From CAVSVP01 sp963731125 (GTDB lineage: Bacteria > Pseudomonadota > Gammaproteobacteria > Competibacterales > Competibacteraceae), in NCBI GenBank assembly GCA_963731125.1, contig CAVSVP010000006.1, forward strand, positions 124,001-188,000: a stretch of 64,000 nucleotides of DNA. Reading direction: 5' to 3'. The notes under the pieces were generated by a model that worked only from the letters and a program-made list of their open reading frames with translations, did not search any database and was not told where the DNA came from. A program made the translations under genes and the position numbers. Shown here in pieces: positions 18,760 to 26,857 of this stretch. The first letter of the stretch is position 1. Each line of letters opens with the position of its first letter.

Positions 18760-18916
18760 AGGCTTTGTTTAAAATAATTAAATTACTAACGGCATAGTTA
18801 ATGCTTATCTTAGAGCGTGGAGGATAAGGTGTCATATGATACCGCATCCTTCACATGTCATATCCTTACTCGCTCAATCCTCCGCTTAGAGGCGCTTCCC
18901 CGGCGCCTCTTTTTTT
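18760..18916 (+). ncRNA. candidate small RNA ending at an intrinsic terminator
   Basis: No protein-coding gene leads into the terminator at 18888-18916, so a short transcript is suspected. The segment 18810-18886 can fold on itself: GGAGGATAAGG and CATATGAT around 18820-18840 have imperfect complements in 18856-18886 (ATCCTCCGC, ATATCCTTA). The region upstream is AT-rich (TTTAAAATAATTAAATTAC) but I cannot name a firm -10/-35 pair. No known RNA family recognised. Confidence 0.35.
18888..18916 (+). terminator. intrinsic terminator
   Basis: AGAGGCGC (18888-18895) pairs with GCGCCTCT (18903-18910) around a 7-nt loop and runs into six more T residues. Oriented left to right, while the nearest gene on that strand ended over 1 kb earlier. 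Confidence 0.8.
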
Positions 18917-19027
18917 AGCCCGAATTATTCATAAAAAAGAGCGAACCTTATTTAACTCACTGATATAAAAGTGGTTGCCCTATGTCTAACATTAGTGGAC
19001 AAACCACGATTTTCAATTCACATCGCC

Positions 19028-19133
19028 TATAGTGCCGGCCAAATGACCTGATACTGGTTACAAGGCTTCAAATCGTTAGTAAACAACGATTGTAATAAAA
19101 TTATCGGCATCAATTCATATGGCTGGCACTATA
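19028..19133 (+). repeat. 106-bp MITE-like palindromic element, copy A
   Basis: Ends are inverted repeats: TATAGTGCCGGCCA at the left and TGGCTGGCACTATA at the right (one mismatch). The centre holds a perfect AATCGTT / AACGATT stem. A second copy of exactly the same length, in opposite orientation, is at 61711-61816 with about 87% identity (14 differences counted by eye). Termini of the form TA-TAGTGCC fit a TA target duplication, as made by IS630/Tc1 elements. It codes for nothing and lies just before the hicA-like gene. Confidence 0.8.
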
Positions 19134-19231
19134 ACAAGCCCATCCGGCGGACGCACAGAAGACGCGCGCCTCTGATGGCTATCGTTCGGCGTGATAAAAA
19201 AAGCGCAAGCGGGAAAATCCGCGATGTCGAA

Positions 19232-19480
19232 ATGAAAAAGAAGAAGCTTTTACAAAAGCTGCTTTCAAGCACGAAACATGCTCGCTTTTCCGAAGCTGTT
19301 GCGTGTGCTGAAGCTTTTGGTTTCAGACTGGACCATGTCAATGGCGGTCATCACATATTCGTTCACCCAAAAATCCCAAAATTGCTAAATTCGCAAAATG
19401 TCAAAGGGAAAGCGAAACCGTATCAAGTGAAGCAGTTGCTGCGGCTAATTGAAACCCACAACCTCCAAATGGAGGAATAA
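19232..19480 (+). CDS. hicA: HicA-family toxin
   Basis: 82 residues from ATG 19232 (an in-frame ATG at 19175 would add 19 basic residues). HicA toxins are small double-stranded-RNA-binding-fold mRNA interferases; the key histidine lies in NGGHHIFVHP, followed by the family's VKGKAKPYQVKQLLRLIE block. The gene ends inside the GGAGGA box of a following hicB start, as in intact hicAB pairs, but the antitoxin is broken (see next entry). Either the toxin is inactive, is not expressed, or is neutralised in trans. Confidence 0.85.
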   Translation: MKKKKLLQKLLSSTKHARFSEAVACAEAFGFRLDHVNGGHHIFVHPKIPKLLNSQNVKGKAKPYQVKQLLRLIETHNLQMEE

Positions 19481-19482
19481 TT

Positions 19483-19530
19483 ATGAAAGACTACCATATC
19501 AATATTTTATACAGTTTATTTATCAAGTAG
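19483..19530 (+). pseudogene. truncated hicB antitoxin remnant (15 codons)
   Basis: A well-placed GGAGGA box leads to ATG 19483, and the first eleven residues, MKDYHINILYS, match the usual HicB N terminus. After this the sequence departs into LFIK and a TAG stop at 19528. No later HicB segment was found on either side of the nearby IS1. The antitoxin gene is therefore lost after its first dozen codons. Confidence 0.75.
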
Positions 19531-19780
19531 CGTAATAAAGCCGAACAAGGCGCTCAACCCGACCCAAAACCCTTTTGTTTTTTTTGTGTTTTGTGGTGTT
19601 TTCGAGTTCAGTGTCTGTTGGAGAGCCTAGGGAAAGGTTTTGGTCAGGTTAGTTTGGTCGTTATGCTCGAAGAATGAACCGGACGGATGAGGTAGGCATG
19701 CCGTCAATATCAATGTTCTATACCATTATCATCTACATGTTCTTCTTCGATGATAAGAAACATCATCGTTAGATTTTTTG
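19531..19780. other. 250-bp non-coding stretch after the hicB break
   Basis: Holds GCCGAACAAGGCGCTCAACC near 19540, loosely like one side of an integron attC site, and GTTCAGTGTCTGTTGG near 19606; symmetry between them is weak. A CGATGAT / ATCATCG hairpin at 19749-19769 is followed by TTAGATTTTTT and might act as a terminator. No gene seen. Confidence 0.35.
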
Positions 19781-20589
19781 GTAGTCATGAAATGTTGGGT
19801 GATCTAATCACGCTGTATTTGCAGCCCGAAGGGTTTCATTGTAGTGATGCACAAAATACCCAATAGCGCCCACGTGATTTTTTAATTTCTTAGAAAACGA
19901 TAACGTCTTTCTCACCAGTCACGATATCCGTTGCCGCAAGGTACCATTGAATCGTTCAATGGGATTCGTTTGACCACTTTCTTTCCCCACCGGGCGATGC
20001 CGTTTGGCCGGAAAAATTTCCTCATACGCTTCCCAAAAATCCGTATAACTGACGGCGCATTGGCGATAGACGCCCGGTAATGAATCCCCTAATCCTTGCG
20101 CGCTCTCGCGGCTGCGATCGCCTATGTACACGCCAACAATCTCCTTACTGTCGCGATCAAATGCTAACCAAACCCATGGTTTATTCTCTTTTTTTCCAAC
20201 AAACGACCATCACTCATCACACGCGATGGTCAACCGTCCTTTCGTTTTTTTTTACCTCAATCTGGCGCGGAACCGCTTCGTATTTCTCGTTTACATCACT
20301 GTGTAGCCACCGCTCTGAAACGCCCGTAACACGCGCAATACCCGCTAAGGGAATACGCTCTAATCAGAGCGTATCAATGAGCCCTTTTGGCTCATCGGAT
20401 AACCGTTGCTGTTTCGGACTCTCCACCAATTGTCTAGCGCAGCTCTTGCATAAAAATTTCGGCGTGCCCACAGCATTACTACCATTTTTTACTATGTCTA
20501 TGGAATTGCAATAGGGGCAGTGCATTTGATTTCTCCAAATACAAAAAATAAAATTATCTCATTATTATCACTCAACTTGCAGAACTACC
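19781..20589 (-). mobile_element. IS1-family insertion sequence, decayed but with intact ends
   Basis: 809 bp. The left end GGTAGTCATGAAATGTTGGG and the right end (reverse complement beginning GGTAGTTCTGCAAG at 20589) are matching imperfect inverted repeats, similar in layout to IS1 ends. Both sides are flanked by GATTTTTT (19773-19780 and 20590-20597), an 8-bp target duplication, in the size range made by IS1. The transposase inside is broken. Confidence 0.85.
19808..20525 (-). pseudogene. IS1-family transposase pseudogene
   Basis: The N-terminal zinc-binding part (MHCPYCNS, then FLCKSCARQ) is followed by an in-frame stop after LIDTL, then a helix-turn-helix-like RIPLAGIARVTGVS stretch, then frameshifts. 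The catalytic half reads KPWVWLAFDRDSKEIVG, IGDRSRES, TDFWEAYEEIFPAKRH, VGKESGQTNPIERFNGTLRQR and, after another shift, VRKTLSFSK and HYNETLRAAN, close to IS1 InsB. Several stops and shifts make it non-functional. Confidence 0.85.
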
Positions 20590-20684
20590 GATTTTTTCTC
20601 TTACACCAAGCTTGCCTGTATCAGATCCATTGAGTACGCTGTGTTTTTCTCAAAAAGTCACTCATCTGGTTATTCCATTAAATC

Positions 20685-21155
20685 ATGGCTAAACAACACC
20701 TCCTGATATCTATCCATAGCGTCCTGTACCGGCTATGGACTCTCGCCGCTCTTATGATCAGCGCCGGAATCATCCAGACCGTAGGGGCCGCCACCCCGAC
20801 CACCATCGCTGTTGGCGACACCCCCTTTCAGGCGGAAATCGCGCGGACCGCCCAGGAAAGACAGCAGGGTCTCATGTTTCGTCGCCATCTTCCCGGACGC
20901 CATGGCATGCTCTTCATTCAGCCCGAACCGGCTCCTGCAGCCTTCTGGATGAAAAACACATATATCGCCCTGGACCTTTTGTATTTCGACGAGACAGGCT
21001 CTCTTGTAGAAATCTTCGCTAATGTACCTCCCTGTAACACGCCGCACTGCCCCACTTATATGAGCCGCAGGGCGATAAAATATATCCTGGAAATCAACGG
21101 CGGCAGCGCCGAACAACTCGGTATTGAACCGGGTGACCGTTTATCTCTGCCTTAG
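20685..21155 (+). CDS. exported DUF192 protein
   Basis: 156 residues with a hydrophobic N-terminal segment (about residues 15-35), probably a signal peptide or anchor ending near GAA. The DUF192 core is complete: ERQQGLMFRRHLPGRHGMLFI, FWMKNTYIALDLLYFD, PPCNTPHCPTY and INGGSAEQLGIEPGD. The family's biochemical role is not established. Its stop overlaps by three bases that of the convergent RRM gene. Confidence 0.85.
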   Translation: MAKQHLLISIHSVLYRLWTLAALMISAGIIQTVGAATPTTIAVGDTPFQAEIARTAQERQQGLMFRRHLPGRHGMLFIQPEPAPAAFWMKNTYIALDLLYFDETGSLVEIFANVPPCNTPHCPTYMSRRAIKYILEINGGSAEQLGIEPGDRLSLP

Positions 21156-21451
21156 CCTCGGCGCAAAGGGGAACGGGGTGGACCTCGACCGGTATTGCGT
21201 TGCGGATGTTCAGCCACTGAAGGCAACGGGCGTAAGGTGATTGCCCGACCTTTCAGGGCATAACCATTCAGGTAGTTAATCGCAGCCAAAGCCTCCGTGG
21301 CTTCGGGCATTTCAACGAAACCAAAACCCTTGTGACCGCAGAGTTTGTCATACGCCAGGGAAACGGCGGTAACCTGTCCGAAAGCCGCAAACAGCCAACG
21401 GAGGTCTTCCGCCGTGGCATCGTAAGATAACTGCCCCACATAGATCTTCAT
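21152..21451 (-). CDS. RRM-domain RNA-binding protein
   Basis: 99 residues with one RNA recognition motif: RNP2 as IYVGQL at 3-8 and RNP1 as KGFGFVEM near 41-48, then an arginine/proline-rich tail. It resembles the small single-RRM proteins of cyanobacteria and proteobacteria, which bind RNA but have poorly known targets. RNP1 has the aromatic residues needed for RNA stacking. Confidence 0.9.
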   Translation of the reverse strand: MKIYVGQLSYDATAEDLRWLFAAFGQVTAVSLAYDKLCGHKGFGFVEMPEATEALAAINYLNGYALKGRAITLRPLPSVAEHPQRNTGRGPPRSPLRRG

Positions 21452-21493
21452 CGCGGTCCATTACCATAATCACCCAAAAAACTCCAGCCAAAG

Positions 21494-22303
21494 TCAACAC
21501 GGGTTTTGCGGCCATGTTGCCTCTCCTCGCTCTTCCGCCTTAGCGCGCTCCCAAAGCGCGTCCATTTCGGCGAGCGTAGCTTGCTCCGGGGTACGCCCAG
21601 ACTCTGCTAACCAATCTTCAATCCGGCGAAAACGGCGCTCGAATTTGGCATTGGCGGCACGCAACGCCGCTTCCGGATCGATCTTCAGATGCCGCGCCAA
21701 GTTGGCACAGGCAAACAAAAAATCCCCTATTTCCTCCGCTACTCGCTCGCCGTCGGCACCTGCTGTGAGCACGTCACGGATTTCCGCCAGTTCTTCTTCA
21801 ATTTTAGCCAATACCGCGGTGGGTTCAGCCCAGTCAAAACCCACGCGAGCCGCCTTACGCTGCAGCTTGACTGCCCGCGTCGCGGCGGGAAGCGCTAGAG
21901 GAACATGATCCAATATGCTGGCAGCCTTGACGCCCCGCTCCGCTGCCTTGATATTCTCCCAGGCTGCAGTTTGCTCAGCATGGTCCGTATACCTGGCATT
22001 ACCAAACACATGAGGATGCCGGCGGATCATTTTTTCCGTGATCGTCTTGACGATATCCGCAAAGGTAAATGCCCCTTCCTCCTGAGCTAACTGGCCATAG
22101 AATACTACTTGAAATAACAGATCCCCCAGTTCCTGCCGTAATTCCGAACGATCGCCCCGGGCAACGGCATCTGCCAACTCATAAGCTTCTTCGATGGTAT
22201 AAGGCACGATACTGGAGTAAGATTGTGCGCAATCCCATGGACAGCCAGTTTCAGGGTCTCGGAGTCGCGCCATCAACCTTAATAATTGCTTAATATCATT
22301 CAT
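21494..22303 (-). CDS. mazG: nucleoside triphosphate pyrophosphohydrolase MazG
   Basis: 269 residues, near the 263 of E. coli MazG, which hydrolyses NTPs and dNTPs to monophosphates. Two MazG domains can be seen; the first has GCPWDCAQSY, EEAYELADAV and ELGDLLFQVVFY, and the second EEELAEIRDVL and EEIGDFLFACANLARHL. The paired EExxE and ExxD magnesium sites are present in each. ATG 22303 is chosen because it gives the usual MNDIKQLLRLM start. Confidence 0.93.
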   Translation of the reverse strand: MNDIKQLLRLMARLRDPETGCPWDCAQSYSSIVPYTIEEAYELADAVARGDRSELRQELGDLLFQVVFYGQLAQEEGAFTFADIVKTITEKMIRRHPHVFGNARYTDHAEQTAAWENIKAAERGVKAASILDHVPLALPAATRAVKLQRKAARVGFDWAEPTAVLAKIEEELAEIRDVLTAGADGERVAEEIGDFLFACANLARHLKIDPEAALRAANAKFERRFRRIEDWLAESGRTPEQATLAEMDALWERAKAEERGEATWPQNPC

Positions 22304-22520
22304 GGATAATAACTTACCATCGTACAAAATGTGGCTATAGCAATGTCGTGGGCATAAAACAGTCATGAGACAGCAGTCTGTGAGTTACATTTTACAATTT
22401 TTCACAAGCAATGCTTTAACCGCATTGGTCAATGACTAAAATGTTTTTCACAGGCTACGAATGATACAGCCATAAATAGTCTCGTCAGAATCGTTCTTAA
22501 ACGGGGTAAGGCTTTATAAG

Positions 22521-22736
22521 ATGGAGAAAAAAGTGAGTATTTCGACGGATCAAAAACCTGGATTAAAGCAATTAATTGTCATGGTTTTCTCATTGATACT
22601 GGCTATCGCTTCTCTGTTTATTCCGCTTCCTGAGCAAAACCTCACGTCAACGCCGGACGCTACGCCGGCGGTAAGTTCGCAAACGCTAAGGCAAGCACTA
22701 TTTGGTCCCGGGACACAAACGAATCCTATGGAGTAA
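22521..22736 (+). CDS. small single-pass membrane protein, unknown
   Basis: 71 residues: a basic N terminus, one hydrophobic segment (LIVMVFSLILAIASLFI, about 18-34) and a polar threonine/proline-rich tail predicted outside the cytoplasm. No family recognised. A purine-rich GGGGTAAGG lies upstream but is distant. It may be real because the layout is that of a designed membrane protein, but there is no neighbour support. Confidence 0.45.
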   Translation: MEKKVSISTDQKPGLKQLIVMVFSLILAIASLFIPLPEQNLTSTPDATPAVSSQTLRQALFGPGTQTNPME

Positions 22737-22818
22737 TCCCGGAAGGTGAAGCGACATACTGCTGCGAATTATCCTCGCTGCCACCTGCTCGGCGAATTGG
22801 CACAGAGAAAGCCCTGTA

Positions 22819-22919
22819 TATCGATCTGGAAGCTATTCTCAAGACACGCTGTTAATCCTATAAGCTCGACTGCGGCGTCCACGCCGCAGACGGTCTTGAT
22901 AACAGCTTCCAGATCGATA
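22819..22919. repeat. 101-bp palindromic dispersed repeat, copy 2
   Basis: Full-length form of the repeat at 17801-17898. Arms 22819-22845 and 22893-22919 are 27-nt inverted repeats with two mismatches, and the core holds a perfect TGCGGCGT/ACGCCGCA hairpin at 22871-22888. It lies 45 bp beyond the livF stop and could end the liv transcript. Confidence 0.8.
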
Positions 22920-22964
22920 CCACGCCGCGCAGAAACCGTGTTTACGGTTACCTGCCTAACGACA

Positions 22965-23666
22965 TCAGCCTCCCAAATAAGCCTTTTTTACGGCTTCATT
23001 CATTAACAAATTTAGCCCCCGATCGGCCAGCACAATCCGTCCGTTTTCCAGCACGTAGCCGCGATCGGCTAGCTGCAGCGCGCGATGGGCATTCTGTTCC
23101 ACGAGAAAAATCGTCACTCCCTCTTCTCGAATCTCTTCCAGGATCTGAAAGATCTGGGCAATGACAAGGGGCGCCAATCCTAACGAGGGCTCATCCAACA
23201 ACAGCAAATTAGGCCGGCTCATCAGACCGCGGCCAATGGCCAACATCTGCTGTTCTCCGCCGGACAGGGTACCGCCACGCTGATGACGGCGTTCCCTAAG
23301 GCGGGGAAAGAGCGTATACACTCGCTCAAAGCCTGCCTCTAAGCTGGCTTTATCGGTAAAAACCCCACCCATATGCAGGTTCTCCAGTACCGTGAGATCC
23401 GGAAAAATACGCCGCCCCTCAGGGACTACCGCCAGGCCGGCGCGCATGATAAGGTGGGTGGGTTTGTGGGTGATGCCCTGTCCTGCAAAGGTAATGGTGC
23501 CACGTGCCGCCCGCGGTGAACCGCAAATGGTCATTAGCAAGGTGCTCTTGCCGGCGCCGTTAGCGCCAATTAAGGCTACGATTTCACCGGCGTTGACCTC
23601 TAAAGAAACCCCGCTTAACGCCTCAATAGGGCCGTAATAGGTGTAGACATTCTCCAGTGTCAACAT
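22965..23666 (-). CDS. livF: branched-chain amino acid ABC transporter ATPase LivF
   Basis: 233 residues. One of the two ATPases that power LivHM. Walker A GANGAGKSTL, Q-loop, signature LSGGEQQM, Walker B LLLLDEPSLGLAP and the switch histidine region FLVEQNAHRAL are intact. Start follows the livG stop by three bases. It is the last gene of livKHMGF, transcribed right to left. Confidence 0.94.
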   Translation of the reverse strand: MLTLENVYTYYGPIEALSGVSLEVNAGEIVALIGANGAGKSTLLMTICGSPRAARGTITFAGQGITHKPTHLIMRAGLAVVPEGRRIFPDLTVLENLHMGGVFTDKASLEAGFERVYTLFPRLRERRHQRGGTLSGGEQQMLAIGRGLMSRPNLLLLDEPSLGLAPLVIAQIFQILEEIREEGVTIFLVEQNAHRALQLADRGYVLENGRIVLADRGLNLLMNEAVKKAYLGG

Positions 23667-23669
23667 AGG

Positions 23670-24524
23670 TTACTCTTCCCCCAAATAGGCCCTAATGACC
23701 TCGGGATTAGTGCGTATCTCATCGGGAGTGCCGGTAGCTATGGGCCGACCGTGCTCCATAACGAGAATCTGATCGGAAATACCCATTACCAGGCTCATAT
23801 CGTGCTCAATGAGCAACACTGATACCCCATGATCCCTACACAATCCCACGATCAACCGATCCAGTTCCCGGGTCTCCTGGGGATTAAGGCCAGCAGCCGG
23901 TTCGTCCAGCAACAGCAGTTGCGGATTAGTCACCATGCATCTGGCGATTTCCAGGCGGCGCTGTTGACCGTACGGCAGGTTGCCTGCCTCCCGGTTGGCA
24001 AATTTCAACAAACCCACCTTCTCCAGCCAAAAGGCGGCCTGTTCCATTGCCTGGCGTTCCGCCTGACGATACTGGGGAGTCTTAAACAACCCAAGCAACA
24101 GATTCGTTTTCAACTGGGTATGCTGCGCCACCAGCAAGTTTTCCACCACGGTCATATTGCGAAACAGACGCACGTTCTGAAAGGTACGCGCCACCCCGGC
24201 TTGCGCCACCCGATGCGAGCCTCCAAATAACTTGTAAAAAAGCCGCTCGGCAAACGCCGTCGGATGGATAAAATCGTGCAGGCGAAAGGGGGCACCGAGG
24301 ATGCGCAGCAAATCAATCGCTTTGCCGTCGCGATGGAGCATCATACGGCCGGTGGTAGCTTTGTAAAACCCGCTGATACAGTTAAATACGGTGGTCTTGC
24401 CGGCACCGTTAGGACCAATGATGGCAAATATCTGCCCCCGCGCCACGCTAAACGCGACGCCGTCGACGGCCAGTAACCCACCAAAGCGCATGCTCAAGCC
24501 GCTGACTTCCAGAAGCGGGGTCAT
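23670..24524 (-). CDS. livG: branched-chain amino acid ABC transporter ATPase LivG
   Basis: 284 residues with Walker A GPNGAGKTTVF, the family's LPYGQQRRLEIAR signature in place of LSGGQ, Walker B LLLLDEPAAGLN and LLIEHDMSLVM. Compared with E. coli LivG it carries an extra insert after Walker A (HRDGKAIDLLRILGAPFRLHDF), common in some LivG proteins. The ATG at 24524 overlaps the livM stop (ATGA), so the two are coupled. Confidence 0.94.
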   Translation of the reverse strand: MTPLLEVSGLSMRFGGLLAVDGVAFSVARGQIFAIIGPNGAGKTTVFNCISGFYKATTGRMMLHRDGKAIDLLRILGAPFRLHDFIHPTAFAERLFYKLFGGSHRVAQAGVARTFQNVRLFRNMTVVENLLVAQHTQLKTNLLLGLFKTPQYRQAERQAMEQAAFWLEKVGLLKFANREAGNLPYGQQRRLEIARCMVTNPQLLLLDEPAAGLNPQETRELDRLIVGLCRDHGVSVLLIEHDMSLVMGISDQILVMEHGRPIATGTPDEIRTNPEVIRAYLGEE

Positions 24525-25762
24525 CGGGGCAGTTCCATCCGGGGCCGGGTGGCCGGCAGCAGCCCCTGGGGTCGCCAAATCATCATTAGCACCATCACCA
24601 GACCGAAGACCAGCATTCGATATTCCGCAAACTGCCTAGCGACTTCCGGCAGCACCGTCAGGGCGATGGCAGCCAGAATGACTCCAAGCTGCGAACCCAT
24701 GCCCCCCAGCACCACAATGGATAGCACAATGGCGGATTCGATAAAAGTAAAAGATTCGGGATTAATAAACCCTTGGCGGGCCGCGAAAAAAGCACCGGCA
24801 AAACCGGCGAAAGAGGCTCCCAGGGTAAACGCCGAGAGCTTGATGAGGGTGGGGTTGAGTCCCAGCGAGCGACAGGCCAGCTCATCTTCCCGTAGCGCCT
24901 CCCAGGCTCTACCCACGGGCATACGGATAAGCCGGTTGATCACAAACAAGGTAACCAGCACCAGTACCAGCGCTAAAAGATACAGAAAAATCACCGTATC
25001 GCCGCCGCTGTATTGAAGTCCAAAAAATTCGTGAAAGGTTGCGCCACCCTCAGAGCTAGGGCGGCGGGCGAACTCCAGGCCAAAAAAGGTGGGCTTAGGA
25101 ATACCCAGAACACCGTCGGGACCGCCGGTCAGTTCATCCAGGTTATTCAGTAGCAGCCGGATAATCTCGCCAAACCCCAGGGTGACAATCGCTAGATAAT
25201 CGCCTCGCAGCCGCAGTACCGGAAATCCCAGGAGACAACCGGTGGTCGCAGCCAAGATGACGCAGATAGGCAGACACGGCCAGAACGGCAGACCAAGGTA
25301 CTGATTCAGCAACGCATAACCATAAGCACCCACCGCATAAAAGGCCACATAACCTAAATCCAATAAGCCTGCAAAACCCACCACGATATTAAGGCCCAAG
25401 CCCAGCATCACATAGATCATGGCCAGAGTGGCTATATCGACCGCTCCCCGGGAAGCGGTAAACGGCCAGAGCAAAGCGATAAGAACTAATCCCGTCAAAA
25501 ACGCGGGGCGGTAGACTGTCAGCAGCTTAGGGCTCGGCAACACTTTATCAATCCGCAACTTCCCTAAGACACGCCGCAGAGGATCCTGTAATAAACGCAC
25601 CAGAAACACCGCCGCCACGGCGAGAATAACCGGTGTCCAATCGGTTTTCAGACCTACCCTGATGCCCTCTATCTTGATATCGACCCCCAGAATGGGGACC
25701 GTGAGCACGGCAGTCAGAAGCGCCATGAACAAGGCCTCGGGCAAATATTGCTTAATAGTCAT
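24521..25762 (-). CDS. livM: branched-chain amino acid ABC transporter permease LivM
   Basis: About 413 residues with some ten hydrophobic segments and the permease EAA-like loop REDELACRSLGLNPTLIKLSAF. The N-terminal extension before the core (about 80 residues, two membrane segments) is normal for LivM. ATG 25762 has a GAGGG box; a start at 25840 overlapping the livH stop would add 26 polar residues and cannot be excluded. Confidence 0.92.
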   Translation of the reverse strand: MTIKQYLPEALFMALLTAVLTVPILGVDIKIEGIRVGLKTDWTPVILAVAAVFLVRLLQDPLRRVLGKLRIDKVLPSPKLLTVYRPAFLTGLVLIALLWPFTASRGAVDIATLAMIYVMLGLGLNIVVGFAGLLDLGYVAFYAVGAYGYALLNQYLGLPFWPCLPICVILAATTGCLLGFPVLRLRGDYLAIVTLGFGEIIRLLLNNLDELTGGPDGVLGIPKPTFFGLEFARRPSSEGGATFHEFFGLQYSGGDTVIFLYLLALVLVLVTLFVINRLIRMPVGRAWEALREDELACRSLGLNPTLIKLSAFTLGASFAGFAGAFFAARQGFINPESFTFIESAIVLSIVVLGGMGSQLGVILAAIALTVLPEVARQFAEYRMLVFGLVMVLMMIWRPQGLLPATRPRMELPR

Positions 25763-25836
25763 TAGCAACCCTCTGTTCTTAGTGTATTCCTTTTCGACCT
25801 GCGGTTGCTTGTAGCGAGGCCGGTAACCGTTCCATT

Positions 25837-26763
25837 TCATACCTTCTCGATATCGGGTTTACCTAATAGCCCTGTCGGACGAAATAGCAACACCAGAACC
25901 AGCAGGCTAAAAGCCACTACGTCCTTATACTCGGTACTCAGATAGGCAGAACTAAAGCTTTCCGCCAACCCTAACACCACCCCTCCTAGCATGGCACCGG
26001 GAATGCTGCCGATACCTCCCAATACCGCGGCGGTAAACGCCTTGAGGCCAGCAATAAAGCCGATGAAAGGATTAATCAACCCGTAATATAAGCCTACCAG
26101 CACTCCGGCCACGGCGGCCAGAGCCGCGCCCAGCACGAAAGTCATGGAGATAATCCGGTCCGTATCAATACCCAGCAGATTGGCCATTTGTCGGTCTTGG
26201 GAACAAGCGCGGCTGGCGCGCCCCACGCGGGTGCGGGAAATAAACAGCGTCAGCAGCGTCATAAAAACAATAGTCACCACGGCGATGATCACCTGCATAT
26301 AGGACAGATAAATCTGAAAGCCGTCTTCGGGCCCAAAGCGCCAGCCCCCGGTGATCAGCGGCTGCATAGAAACGTCCCGAGCACCCTGGCTCAGCATGAC
26401 GTAGTTTTGCAGGAAAATTGACATTCCGATGGCGGAGATAAGTGGCACCAAGCGAGGACTGCCGCGCAGTGGCCGGTAGGCTAACCGCTCCACAGCCCAG
26501 CCGTAGCCGCTGGTAACCAACATGCTAATCGTCAAGGTCAGTAACAAAATCAGGGGAATGGTTTCCAGGCCCAGCAGCGTCAGTGCGGTAATCATCAGCA
26601 ACCCCACATAGGCGCTGATCATATAGATCTCGCCATGGGCGAAGTTAATCATGCCGATAATGCCGTACACCATGGTGTAACCAATGGCAATCAGAGCATA
26701 GATGCTCCCCAGGGTCAGTCCGTTGATCAGCTGTTGAACGAAGGCAAGCATGGTCTCAGACAT
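25837..26763 (-). CDS. livH: branched-chain amino acid ABC transporter permease LivH
   Basis: 308 residues, the same length as E. coli LivH, with multiple membrane helices and the motifs YGIIGMINFAHGEIYM and ACSQDRQMANLLGIDTDRI (cytoplasmic loop contacting the ATPases). The start at 26763 is preferred: an earlier in-frame ATG at 26817 would place coding sequence through the strong hairpin between livK and livH. Confidence 0.93.
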   Translation of the reverse strand: MSETMLAFVQQLINGLTLGSIYALIAIGYTMVYGIIGMINFAHGEIYMISAYVGLLMITALTLLGLETIPLILLLTLTISMLVTSGYGWAVERLAYRPLRGSPRLVPLISAIGMSIFLQNYVMLSQGARDVSMQPLITGGWRFGPEDGFQIYLSYMQVIIAVVTIVFMTLLTLFISRTRVGRASRACSQDRQMANLLGIDTDRIISMTFVLGAALAAVAGVLVGLYYGLINPFIGFIAGLKAFTAAVLGGIGSIPGAMLGGVVLGLAESFSSAYLSTEYKDVVAFSLLVLVLLFRPTGLLGKPDIEKV

Positions 26764-26781
26764 GGCAAAACCCAATGTAAA

Positions 26782-26832
26782 CATAGACAACGCCCTGCGT
26801 TCCTCTAAGGGGAACACAGGGCGTTGTCTATG
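26782..26832 (-). promoter_or_regulatory. strong hairpin between livK and livH
   Basis: Two 22-nt arms (26782-26803 and 26811-26832) pair with one mismatch round a 7-nt loop. It lies just after the livK stop and 18 nt before livH. No good T-run follows on the transcribed strand, so it is more likely a partial attenuator or an mRNA-stabilising element that lets the binding protein be made in excess. Confidence 0.7.
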
Positions 26833-26857
26833 CGGTTAATTCGATCTGTCAATGCTG

